Positions 38,448 through 48,240 of a stretch of DNA of 64,000 nucleotides are shown one piece after another. Every line of letters begins with the position of its first letter. Positions within the stretch are counted from its first letter, which is position 1. This stretch comes from Cyclobacteriaceae bacterium. GTDB taxonomy: Bacteria; Bacteroidota; Bacteroidia; Cytophagales; Cyclobacteriaceae. The stretch spans positions 17,602 to 81,601 of the forward strand of contig CATQIH010000049.1 of NCBI GenBank assembly GCA_958296015.1, given 5' to 3'. Both the position numbers and the translations under genes were made by a program. Below the pieces are notes generated by a model. That model did not search any database. It was given only the letters and a program-made list of their open reading frames with translations, and was not told the origin of the DNA.

Positions 38448-39937
38448 CTAAATGATCTGTCGTGTGAACGAATGTTATCCCACTCTTTGGTGGGAGCAAA
38501 ATAGCTTTTATCCATTGGACTCAGATGTTGTTTTACCACTTCATCGTTGAGCTCAATGCCTAGCCCTGGGGCTTCCAGGGGCACGTTGGCAAACCCTTTT
38601 TCAAACAGCTTCCTGCCGTCTGTAGTCTTTACCATATCTGTCCACCAGGGTACATCTACAGAATGGTGTTCCAATGACAGAAAGTTTTGCGTTGCTGCTG
38701 CACAATGCACATTGGCCATGAATGAAATGGGCGTTCCGGCCTGGTGCAACGCCATTGCGATGCCGTGTTCTTCTGCATAATCACCGATCCGCTTGGTCTC
38801 CAAAAGCCCTCCGGAAGAAACCAGATCCGGATGCACGATATCCACGGCACGGGCTTCAATAAGCGGTTTAAAGCCTTCCAGCAAATAAATATCTTCGCCC
38901 GTGAGCATGGGCGTTTCCAAAGCGTCAGACAATTGTTTCCACTGCTCCGTATATTGCCAGGGCACCACGTCCTCTAACCAGGCCAGCCGGTATTTTTCCA
39001 GGGCTTTGCCCAGGCGAATACCATTGTTCACATCAAAGTGACCATAATGATCGGTAGAAAGCGGAATCTCATATCCTATCACATTTCTGATATTTTCTAC
39101 GATGGAAGCCAGTTCCTCCAAACCTTTATCCGTGATCTGCACCTGTGTAAACGGATGCATGGTATTGGCATACGACATATAATCTCCCTGCCACTGCGAA
39201 AGATTGCCCTTGCTATCTTTCCAGTATTTGTCGTTCACCAGGGCACCGGGTATGTCTTTGAGTTCGGAGATGGAGACATCCATTTTCAGCCAGGTATAAC
39301 CCTGGTCTTCTATCCGGTATTTGATAAGCTTTATCTGTTCTTCAGGAGAATCTGCCTCTGGCGTGTCAGCGTACATGCGCACTTTATCGCGATACCGGCC
39401 ACCCAGCAACTGCCAGGCAGGTACGTCATAGGCTTTGCCGCACAAATCCCAGAGAGCCATTTCCACGCCGCATACCCCACCGGCCTGCCGACTGGGGCCA
39501 CCAAACTGCTTGATACTTCTAAACAGCATTTCCACATTGCAGGGATTTTGCCCCAACAGGCGGCTTTTGAGCATCAGCGCGTAGCGTTCGTCTGCACCAT
39601 CCCGCACTTCTCCCAGACCGTAAATACCCTGGTTGGTATCAATACGGATGATAGGCGTGCGCCCTACATTTTGTACAACTGCGTAGCGTAAATCTGTGAT
39701 CTTAAGATCGGAAGGACTGGAAGCACGCTTGACTTTAGAGGTGGTTTGGGCCATCGTATCTTCAAAAGACAGTCCCATCAATGCGCTCAGGCTCATACCT
39801 CCCAAAGCTGTTTTTTTCAGAAAATTACGCCGTTTATTATCTGTGGCAGGATGCAGTATTTCCTGCTGCACCGCCTTTGCTGCTGCCTGTTCCCGCTGCT
39901 TATTATCAGCGGTGATTTGTTGTATGATACTTTTCAT
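38444..39937 (-). CDS. Mandelate racemase/muconate lactonizing enzyme-family (enolase superfamily) dehydratase-like protein, exported
   Basis: The 497-residue product has a long N-terminal extension ending in a Tat-like signal (KRRNFLKKTALGGMSLSAL, residues 36-54). The capping domain follows (IRIDTNQGIYGLGEVRDGA) and then the barrel. Barrel motifs include GVEMALWDLCGKAYDVPAW, GYTWLKMDVS, STDHYGHFDVN, WLEDVVPW, LTGEDIYLL and VDIVHPDLVSSGG, with the Asp/Glu/Glu metal ligands of the mandelate racemase subgroup. MALHQAGTPISF supplies the late His. Such enzymes dehydrate or epimerise sugar acids by proton abstraction. It lies between an RraA-like gene and a BASS transporter, consistent with acid-sugar catabolism. 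The exact substrate is unknown. Confidence 0.9.
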   Translation of the reverse strand: MKSIIQQITADNKQREQAAAKAVQQEILHPATDNKRRNFLKKTALGGMSLSALMGLSFEDTMAQTTSKVKRASSPSDLKITDLRYAVVQNVGRTPIIRIDTNQGIYGLGEVRDGADERYALMLKSRLLGQNPCNVEMLFRSIKQFGGPSRQAGGVCGVEMALWDLCGKAYDVPAWQLLGGRYRDKVRMYADTPEADSPEEQIKLIKYRIEDQGYTWLKMDVSISELKDIPGALVNDKYWKDSKGNLSQWQGDYMSYANTMHPFTQVQITDKGLEELASIVENIRNVIGYEIPLSTDHYGHFDVNNGIRLGKALEKYRLAWLEDVVPWQYTEQWKQLSDALETPMLTGEDIYLLEGFKPLIEARAVDIVHPDLVSSGGLLETKRIGDYAEEHGIAMALHQAGTPISFMANVHCAAATQNFLSLEHHSVDVPWWTDMVKTTDGRKLFEKGFANVPLEAPGLGIELNDEVVKQHLSPMDKSYFAPTKEWDNIRSHDRSFS

Positions 39938-39994
39938 GAGATTTGAAGTGTTAGGTTGTTAAAAATATGATATATAAAAGGGTATTTATGATGA

Positions 39995-40921
39995 TCACCA
40001 GGTTCTGTCTTTGAGAAAGGCATCCAGCTCCTGCCTTGACATGGGCAGCTTGTCCGGATTTTTGTCCAGCCAACCCATAAAGTTATTTTTGATCTCATCA
40101 GTCCATTGGGTGTCAATCTGACCGGGTGTGTATTTACCTTCGCGGAGCATCTGGTGGCCATACTGGTCTCTGAGTGCAATAAATTCGGCATTGATGAGCA
40201 CCTCTTCTGCCAGGTAAGCCGGGATAAAAACCACGCCTTCCCGCTTGGCAAGCACCACATCGCCTGGCAACACGGTGGCACGGCCTATGCGGATAGGCGT
40301 ATTCAGCCCGGTCAGCATCATGTCCCGGATATAAGAAGGGTCCCAGCCACGGACAAAAGCATTGAATCCTTTGATCTGTTCCAGCCCTGCAATGTCTCTA
40401 ACCGAACCATCAAAGACCACCCCATTACCGGATTTGGCATAGATAGAGTTGCCCAGGTTGTCTCCGATCAGCGTGCCGTCCACGATTTTACCGTAGCCAT
40501 CGGCCACATACACGTCGCCCTGCTTTAGCTCGTCGATAGGCCAGGAATTTGAACTGCCGATTCGTCCCTGCCCTTTCCCTTCTTTGCTGATCATTTCCTC
40601 CATATCGGGCCGTGAGGGCATATATTGTGCTGTGAGTGCTCGCCCTACGATAGGTTCTTCCTCATGCAACATCATCCAGTTGCCTTCAAACTGGTTTTGG
40701 TAGCCTTTGTTGCGCAGCACTCCCCAGGCTTCCTCGATGGAGATATTTTTGATTCTCTTCAGAACATTGTCCGGCACCTTCGGGCGGCCATCATCATACC
40801 GCTCCCCTTTCCATTGAGAAGTGAGGTGGGTCATTTGTGTTTGGGTTAAGGCGATAGACTGCGCCTGAAGTTCACTCTGCAAGAGGAGAATGAGAGAAAA
40901 TAAACATAGGAATTGTTTCAT
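39995..40921 (-). CDS. RraA-like (HMG/CHA aldolase-type) protein with signal peptide
   Basis: The start at 40921 gives a signal peptide (MKQFLCLFSLILLLQSELQA); an earlier frame start would add eight unlikely residues. The RraA fold core is visible as GDNLGNSIYAKSGNGVVFDG, SVRDIAGLEQIKGF and PGDVVLAKREGVVFIP. The Arg-Asp pair and surrounding Gly residues are those that bind divalent metal and pyruvate/oxaloacetate in the aldolase subgroup. Members cleave 4-hydroxy-4-methyl-2-oxoglutarate or decarboxylate oxaloacetate, though periplasmic versions in Bacteroidota are uncharacterised. It is followed 57 bp later by the enolase-superfamily gene, so they likely act in one pathway. Confidence 0.87.
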   Translation of the reverse strand: MKQFLCLFSLILLLQSELQAQSIALTQTQMTHLTSQWKGERYDDGRPKVPDNVLKRIKNISIEEAWGVLRNKGYQNQFEGNWMMLHEEEPIVGRALTAQYMPSRPDMEEMISKEGKGQGRIGSSNSWPIDELKQGDVYVADGYGKIVDGTLIGDNLGNSIYAKSGNGVVFDGSVRDIAGLEQIKGFNAFVRGWDPSYIRDMMLTGLNTPIRIGRATVLPGDVVLAKREGVVFIPAYLAEEVLINAEFIALRDQYGHQMLREGKYTPGQIDTQWTDEIKNNFMGWLDKNPDKLPMSRQELDAFLKDRTW

Positions 40922-41035
40922 GATCAGGTTGTTGTAAGTACACATTAAGATGCTATTGAAAAGCGATTGGAATGTTAACCAATCATTTTACTTTTTCAAA
41001 GAATTTTTTTTCAAATAAAGTAAACTGCCACAAGT

Positions 41036-42592
41036 TTACTGCTCTACATCCCACCACACCTGTGTATCCAGGTTATCTGGCCCCTGTCGGCTGATGGCTT
41101 CCCGGATATGGCCGGTATTAACGGCAAATTCTGCATCAGGATAGGTCAACCGGTGGATAAAATCACCCTGAATCTCACTGCCAGGAAAGGGATTGGGTGT
41201 TAGTATAGGATACCCAGTGCGCCGGAAATTAGCAAAAGCTTCGGGTCCATTCAGGAAAGAAGCCACCCAGTATTGGTTGTTGATCTGTTCCAACGCATTG
41301 GCGGTGTTGAGCGGATGCGCCTGGATATACGCTTCTATGGCTTCCGGGGGTACAGCCGTATCTTCACCATATTCAGCCAGTTGTTCCATATCGGCTCTGA
41401 TACCTTCTTCAAATAAACCAGCCGCGTTGCCTTGCACCCATCCCCGAATGACTGCTTCTGCCAGCAACAGCTGTGTTTCAGCATAGGTAACCAGGTAAGC
41501 AGGCGCGTCACGTTTGCCCATCCGGGTGCGGTCCAGCTGAGAATAATCATAAAAACTGGCCAGCCCCTGGCTTTCTGCTACCGGAATGATGGTGGCGTTA
41601 TCGAACCCCATCGGCATACCAACCTGATCGGCAGGGATTGTGGATACGTATACGTTTTCGGGTGGAGTACCGTCGATCGCACTATTCTGGTCCGGGCCAC
41701 TGGTAGCTCCTACATACCGCACGGCAATGGATGCTAAACGGGGGTCGTTATTGCTACTCAGGTAATCTACAAAAGGCTTGGCCAAGTAAAAGTTATTGGC
41801 TTCCGTAGCGTTCAGAATATTTCCTACCGGATTAACATAATTGAAGTCATGCCGGATGGCGGCATTATCTGCATTGGCTTGCATCAGCCCTCCTGCTACA
41901 GCTTTGGCCACATACTCACTGGCCAGGTCTGTATCAACTTTGGATAGGCGCATAGCCGCTCTCAGCATCAGAGAATTACCGAACCTTTTCCATTTTTCCA
42001 CGTCGCCGCCGTACAACACATCACCTGTTTCGATGCTTTTTGTATCGTCCAAATTAGCCGTCGCCTGCTCCAGCACCGTGAGCAAAGCCTGGTAAATTTG
42101 CTGTTGCGGATCGTACTGTGGTGTAGCGATACCTTCCAAATATCCAAGTCCTGCATCAAAATAGGGAACTTCACCATAAGTATCGGTGAGAATCATGGCT
42201 GCCAGTGAGTACCATATCCGGGCCATTTGATAAAGATTGGTTTTGCTTTCATCCTCCATCGTCATCTGCATCACATCGGTGGTATGCTTGATCACTTCCC
42301 GGTAATAATTGTTCCAGTTGCCCAGCGTCACCGGACGATTGTCCTGGTTGAAGTTGCCACCCGCCAGTACGCCTGAGTAAGGAGTAACCATCTGCTGTAC
42401 GATGGCTAGTTCGTAAGGCAGCGTAGAACTGGGGAAGGAAGCCATGATGATAGCATAGTTCATTAGAAAGCCTGGGTTTAGAGAAGTTGGCTGTACAGGG
42501 TTTTTGTTGAGTTCATCAAATCCTTTATCGCAGGCGGTTATGCCGGTTAGCAGGGTGAGAGTGGTCAGGAAATATATGATTGATTTTTTCAT
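41036..42592 (-). CDS. SusD/RagB-family lipoprotein (SusD-like group 2)
   Basis: The 518-residue product starts with the lipoprotein signal MKKSIIYFLTTLTLLTGITAC and then DKGFDELNKNPVQP, the typical opening of the second SusD group. NYYREVIKHTTDV, ARIWYSLAAMILTDTYGEVPYF and GNSLMLRAAMRLS are the TPR-like helices that dock onto SusC, and TYAETQLLLAEAVIRGW is the conserved late helix. It binds the substrate at the cell surface for the SusC encoded 33 bp upstream. The gene is intact. Confidence 0.94.
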   Translation of the reverse strand: MKKSIIYFLTTLTLLTGITACDKGFDELNKNPVQPTSLNPGFLMNYAIIMASFPSSTLPYELAIVQQMVTPYSGVLAGGNFNQDNRPVTLGNWNNYYREVIKHTTDVMQMTMEDESKTNLYQMARIWYSLAAMILTDTYGEVPYFDAGLGYLEGIATPQYDPQQQIYQALLTVLEQATANLDDTKSIETGDVLYGGDVEKWKRFGNSLMLRAAMRLSKVDTDLASEYVAKAVAGGLMQANADNAAIRHDFNYVNPVGNILNATEANNFYLAKPFVDYLSSNNDPRLASIAVRYVGATSGPDQNSAIDGTPPENVYVSTIPADQVGMPMGFDNATIIPVAESQGLASFYDYSQLDRTRMGKRDAPAYLVTYAETQLLLAEAVIRGWVQGNAAGLFEEGIRADMEQLAEYGEDTAVPPEAIEAYIQAHPLNTANALEQINNQYWVASFLNGPEAFANFRRTGYPILTPNPFPGSEIQGDFIHRLTYPDAEFAVNTGHIREAISRQGPDNLDTQVWWDVEQ

Positions 42593-42625
42593 TGTTTTTG
42601 TAGTTAAACTTATGTGTTCAAACTT

Positions 42626-45600
42626 TTAAAACTTAACATTCAGATTGAACCCGATGCTACGGGTAGTGGGTAGGCCAGGTGCTTCCAGCCCAATAAGGTT
42701 GTCAGAAGAAAAGCCAAACTGTTCGGGATCAATATTGGGTACCCATTTTTTCAGCAGTAAGACGTTGTTGGCTACTGCATTCAGGCGCACGGCCCTAATG
42801 AACTTATTTTCTGGCAGCAACCCGGTAAAATCGTAGCCAAAAGTAACCTGCCGCAACTTCCAGAATCCGGCGTTAGATACGAATTCTTCCTGTATCCTCA
42901 GAGAGCGCACCGTTTCGTAGTAAGCCTGCAAAGGCGATTGTACGGTATTGGGTTCGTAGCTGATCTCTGTTACCTCTCCGGCATCATTTCTTACTTCTTC
43001 CTGGATGATCACCCCGTTGCCAACAACGTATCCCTGCTCTCTTCCTACCAGCGTACCTTTGTGCAGGCCATGCCGCCAGGCATTAAAGTTGGTACCTGAG
43101 ATTAGCTTATTGCCTAGCTTGAAGTCAACCAGGAAAGAAAAGTTGAATCCCTTATAGTTGAATGTATTGGTAATACCCCCTATCCATTTGGGAATAGCCG
43201 TTCCATAGGGAATCTGAGCAGGGGTTCGTAGCGGTCGGCCACTATTGGCATCAAATACCTGTTGCCCCAGATCGTTTCTGAGATAACCAAACCCATACAA
43301 CTGGCCCAAAGGTTGTCCTACTACCTGGCGAAGTTCACCATCAAATTGCCCGGTGCCAACGGTGATGATCGTATCTGCAGGATTGGCACCTAACTTCAAT
43401 ACTTCTGAGTTGTTGTAGGAGCCGTTGAGGCTCAGGTCCCACTTAAAGTTTGAGGTTTGTACGGGTGTTGCGGTCAGCAAAAGTTCCACGCCACGGTTGA
43501 CGCTCTCCCCCACATTAATGAGCTGTGTGATGTAACTGGAAGCATCAGAAATCTGTGCTGCCAATATCTGATCGGTGGTGAGCTTATGATAATAGGTAAT
43601 ATTAAACCCTATGCGATCCAAAAATCTTAGCTCAAGGCCGGCTTCCCATTCCGACACCCGCATAGGACGCAGGTTGGCATTGGGAACGGTGGTGGTATTG
43701 ATAACCCCCACAGGTTGCTGCTGACCATCCGGATTGGGAAACAAGTTGTTGTTCACCCTATAGTAAAGATTGTCGGCATAAGGCTGCACATCGGTATCGC
43801 TACCCACCTCAGCATAGCCGGCGCGTAGTTTGCCGAAAGAAAACCAGTTGGGAAAATTCTCAAAAGCCTGGGTAAACACAAAACTGCCGGTGACAGAAGG
43901 ATACAAAATGCTCCTGTTTGCAGCAGAAAGGGTAGAGAACCAGTCGTTGCGCGCTGTTGCATTCAAAAATAAGAACTCTTTATAAGACAATTCTGCCATG
44001 CCATACAAAGAATTGACCTGCCTTTCGGATATTTCATAGATAGGGTCTTTCAAGCGGCCATTCATCACCGTATATAGATCTCTCACCACAAAGTCGTCTA
44101 CCACCACATTATCTCTGTCCATGCGGCGGTACATGCGGTTTCCACCCAGCGTCAGGGTTGCCCCAAAATTGCCAAAGCTACGGTCGGCACCCAGCAGAAA
44201 ATCAGTGTTGACTTCACGAAAGCGACGAGTATCCTGCACATACTGGCCGTTGACAAACCCTTCGGGCGCATTGCCCAGCGAAGCCGTACCTGTAGGAAAA
44301 TTGTAGTCCTGATCGCGGGCATAAAAATCCTGCCCTATCCTGCCTTGCAAATACAGCCAGTCTGTAAAATTGTATCGCGCCGTGATGTTTCCAAAAAGGC
44401 GGTCTCTTTTCACCTGATCAAATCGTTCGTATGCAGCCCAGTAGGGATTGGTGCGGTTTGTGAACCTGGAATATACAAACTCATCGCCGTTGGCATCTTT
44501 CATATTTTCTTTCAGCAGCTCCAGCGGCATGGAGTTGGCCAGCGAATAGATGGTAGTAGGCGTACTCATGTCCTGCTCGGCAATCTGTGGCGGGTTTTTG
44601 ATACGCTCGTTGGAATAGTTAACATTCCCGGACACGTTTAGCTTATTGGCAATATTCTGAGTAAAACCCAGGTTAATAGTCTTGCGGTTGTAGTCCGAGT
44701 TAGGGACAATACTCGTGTTAGCCATGTTAGACAACGACAGGTTGAACCCTCCAAACTCACCACCGGACGATAGCGTAACGGTGTTTGTCCATGTTTGTCC
44801 GGTACGGTAAAATGCGCCAACATGGGATGGCTGCGGCACATACGGCACTTCTATGCCATCAAACAGGATTTGAGTCATCCCAGGCTCGAATTTCTCTCCA
44901 AAGCTCCATACGCCGGAGGTAGGATTCGGATCGGTGGGCCGGAGACCATTTTCTCCCTGGCCATACACATACTGATAATCCGTAAAATCCAACGGAGTGT
45001 CCACAGTAAAGTTGGTATTGTATTCTACACCAATGCCCTGCCCTTCGTTCCGCATCCTGGTAGTAATCATAATCACCCCATCTTTGGCACGGGCACCATA
45101 CAGGGCAGAAGCCGCTGCCCCCCCGCAGTACTGTCATAGATTCAATATCATCCGGGTTGATACTGGTGAGGCCATCGCCACCATCAGAGGTGCGGCTTCT
45201 GCCCCGGTCGGTGTTGGCCGCATCAGAGCCCAGGTTACCCGTTGTTGCGCCATAATTGGTATTGTCAATGGGTACTCCGTTGACTACCACCAGCGGTTGG
45301 TTTTGCCCTCCGAAAGAAGACTGTCCTCTGATACGGATCTTGCTGGTGCCCGCCGGCCCTGTGCCCAACGAAGTGATATTGACACCGGGAACTTTGCCCT
45401 GCAAGGCATTCATGAAATTGGGTGTGCGGTTGACCGTGATTTCCTCCGGCTTTACGGTTGAGGTGGCATAACCAAGTTTCTTTGATTCTCTTTTGATACC
45501 CAAAGCAGTAACTACCACCTCTGAAAGTGACTGGACATCCTGTGAAAGCGTAACATTGAGCTTGCTTTGCCCATTGATGGCTATCTCTTTGGTAGTGTAA

Positions 45601-46262
45601 CCCACTGACGAGAACACCAGCGTTGTTGCGTCATCAGGGGCATCAATAGTATAACGCCCGTCAATATCAGTGACAGTACCAAGCGTGGTACCTTTAACCA
45701 AGACGCTCACGCCGGGCAAGGCCTGGTCGTTATCCATATCGGTGACAATGCCGGTCAGGTTCCTTTCTATTTCTTTATCAGATGAAAAAGGCGCATGGGC
45801 ATGTCGCATTAATAAGGACTGTAACGACCGGTTAGCAGTCTGAACCGATGAAGTACCTGTGTAGAGCGAGTTCTTTTTGATTTTTTCAATATCAGATGGA
45901 CTTTTGTTTTCATCCGGAAAAATGATATAGGTACTTGCATCCATCTTTTCGTAAGACAAATGATATGGCGATAAAATCTTTGTCAGGTTTTCTTCGAGAT
46001 TCATTTTGTCATTAACTTTTACGTTAACGGCCTTATCTTCCAGCGATTTTTTCTCGTAGAGAAACGAAATCCGGTATTGCTGCTGAAGTTGCTGTACGAG
46101 CTGGCTGAGCTTTTTTTCCTGATACAGGCTTTGCGGAATTTTAGCTTTCGGCAAATTTTCAAAGGAAGCCAGAGTTTGTGCCTCCGCTGATGCATACCAT
46201 CCGGTGAACAGTAGAGCGTAGAGACAGCATAGCAATAGGTTGTTGTGTAGAGACTTTACCAT
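42626..46262 (-). pseudogene. SusC-family TonB-dependent transporter with STN domain; frameshift at a G7 tract
   Basis: Read as one gene it encodes about 1211 residues. The order is signal peptide, STN domain (KLSQLVQQLQQQYRISFLYE; signals to FecR), CarboxypepD_reg (DQALPGVSVLVKGTTLGTVT), plug (ALQGKVPGVNITS, IRIRGQSSFGGQ, INPDDIESMTVLRG) and beta barrel ending TRSIGFNLNVKF. At the coding-strand G7 run (45118-45124 as C7) the frame breaks exactly inside the SusC hallmark. With six G the text is VLRGAAASALYGARAKDGV; with seven it is scrambled and soon ends. The gene length is one base over a multiple of three. It begins 3 bp after FecR. Either the tract was miscounted or the gene is currently switched off. 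Confidence 0.92.
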
Positions 46263-46265
46263 ACT

Positions 46266-47354
46266 TTAAGTATTTAATGGGTTGAAGTATACATGATTAC
46301 CGGAACGCCTGACTTCTATACCAAAAAGTCTGGAGACGGCTTTTAAAAGAATCGTAATATTCTGTGATGAGATTTCTCCCGAGATGCGCTTATCAAGCAA
46401 TGTTTTATCGCTAATAATTACCTGTAGTCCATAGTTATCTTCCAGTATTTGTACCAGTTCTGTTAAAGAAGTATCGTCAAATATTAGTTTTCGCTGTTTC
46501 CACGAACTATAAAATTCCGGGTTCACCTTCTCTAGGGTCAACGCCTGTTTACGGGTATCATAAGCTGCTTTTTCTCCAGGCTTCAAAGTGGCAAGCTCTT
46601 TTTCCGGCAGATTGAAACGAACTTTTCCTGAGGTGAGCACCACCTGCGTGGTACTCCGCCGGTGGTTGACATTAAACCTGGTTCCCAACACCTCCACCTG
46701 CGCATTATCGGTCACTACGACAAACCTGGCTGGAGCAGACTGTTGCTTTCTTACTACGTCAAAATAAGCCTCACCCTGCAAATGCACTACCCTGTCTGAG
46801 CTATGCAAAGATGCAGGATCGTAAGAAAGTGTGGAATTTGCATTCAAAACAACTTTTGATCCGTCAGGCAACTCCAACGTTTGAATCTCCCCAAAACCAG
46901 TTGTGATGGCAACGTGCCGGTTTTGTGAAAGAAACCAAATGCCAGCCAGAGCCATCAGCAGCAATGAAACGGAGGCAGCTACCCTGTAAGTGATAGCTAA
47001 AGGCCATTTGGGCTGAGCTTTACCGGCGTTCATACGTGCGTTCAAAGCGGTCCAACGGGCATCTATCACCTCATCCGGCAGAGAATGTTGTTTGAAAGCA
47101 ATACCCCGAACCAGCATAGCAGCCTCATCAGCCAACTTCCGGTGTTGAGGATGTTGCTCTATCCATCTCTGCCAACGCTGCACGTCCTGCCGGTCATTCC
47201 GATATACCCATCGTTGAAAAGAAGGGTTCTCCAAAAGTTCTGTCAGCGTATAATCTTTCAAAGCCGGTTCGGTTTGTATATGAGGAAGAGACACCAACCA
47301 ACTTTCTATACTCTTTTGTACTAACTTTTTTTCCAGACTACAGGCTAAACTCAA
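46266..47354 (-). CDS. FecR-family anti-sigma factor
   Basis: The N-terminal cytoplasmic part binds the sigma factor (LLENPSFQRWV, WQRWIEQHPQHRKLADEA). One membrane helix follows (VAASVSLLLMALAGIWFL), then the periplasmic FecR domain (GEIQTLELPDGSKVVLNANSTL, VHLQGEAYFDV, VEVLGTRFNVNHR, VVLTSGKVRF). The C-terminal DUF4974-like domain (LTELVQILEDNYGL, ISGEISSQNI) contacts the STN domain of SusC. No ATG is available. TTG at 47354 gives the full open frame, but TTG at 47261 (giving MKDYTLTELLENPSF) better matches family N-termini. It sits between the sigma gene and its SusC, completing a trans-envelope switch. Confidence 0.92.
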   Translation of the reverse strand: MSLACSLEKKLVQKSIESWLVSLPHIQTEPALKDYTLTELLENPSFQRWVYRNDRQDVQRWQRWIEQHPQHRKLADEAAMLVRGIAFKQHSLPDEVIDARWTALNARMNAGKAQPKWPLAITYRVAASVSLLLMALAGIWFLSQNRHVAITTGFGEIQTLELPDGSKVVLNANSTLSYDPASLHSSDRVVHLQGEAYFDVVRKQQSAPARFVVVTDNAQVEVLGTRFNVNHRRSTTQVVLTSGKVRFNLPEKELATLKPGEKAAYDTRKQALTLEKVNPEFYSSWKQRKLIFDDTSLTELVQILEDNYGLQVIISDKTLLDKRISGEISSQNITILLKAVSRLFGIEVRRSGNHVYFNPLNT

Positions 47355-47471
47355 GCCTATCCTTTCAATAGAACAGCCATTCTGACATCAAGATTATTAA
47401 TGAAGTGCCCTGTCTAATAAAACCCATGTTCAAATTGAGGGCAATTGATGATAAAATAATAAAATTACTTT

Positions 47472-48109
47472 TTACAGAAAATTCATCAAATAAGCTGCGC
47501 TTATACCACCGAACATCCAATGCAACAAGGTGGTGAGCTTTCGAATAGGTTCTTTCTTTCTGAGTGCCGTCATGGCTTTGAAAAGCAAGTTTACCACCGA
47601 CTGGTAGTTGACACCCATGATAGAAGCAACTTCTTTGTAGGAGAGTTCTTCATAGTATCTGAGATATACAGCCTCCCGCTGACGTGCCGGGAGCAAGTTT
47701 AATGCCTGTAATAAGTGCTCGTGCAGAGATTGCCTGGTTTCATTTTCTACCATCAGGTCTTCGGGAGAAAAAACCGGAGATGGTTGCCAATCAGCTATAT
47801 GGACTCTGCTATGATGCATGATCGAGCTCCTGGATAAACGGCTTAAATCTCGCCGCAACGCTTTGAAAAGATAGGGCTTGATGGTAGTGACAGGTGCCAG
47901 CGACTTTCTGCGGTTCCAGAGATTGAGAAAGAGGTTTTGGATACAATCTGAAGCAATATCATGGTTTTGGGTAGATTTCAGTGCGAAAAAATACAGGCTG
48001 CTATAATATTCTTTATATATATACCGGAAGGCATACCTATCTCCTTTTTGAAAGGATCGCCAGAGTTCAGTATCGTTTACATAGGTTTTGATAATGCTGG
48101 GTTTATCAT
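47472..48109 (-). pseudogene. ECF sigma factor (FecI/SusC-linked type), start codon region disrupted
   Basis: Sigma region 2 reads WRSFQKGDRYAFRYIYKEYY and NHDIASDCIQNLFLNLW; region 4 reads LNLLPARQREAVYLRYYEEL and SYKEVASIMGVNYQSVVNLL. This is a FecI-type sigma released by the adjacent FecR. The frame is open from a stop near 48150 but contains no ATG, GTG or TTG before region 2. An ATG at 48107-48109 lies in another frame and would begin MINPALSKP. A missing base within its first ten codons would join it to the sigma frame. If real, the lesion would silence the SusC regulatory cascade. Orientation and spacing to FecR (about 115 bp) are typical. Confidence 0.82.
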
Positions 48110-48240
48110 TTGTTGCAGTAGTGCTGTAGTGAGTAATTGTCCGAAGAACCTAATTTAACAAATAATATCAGACAATCAATACAGTGCCGATAATATAAGA
48201 GCAGGTATGTGTTAATGCTAACAGCACTTCTTCATACAAC

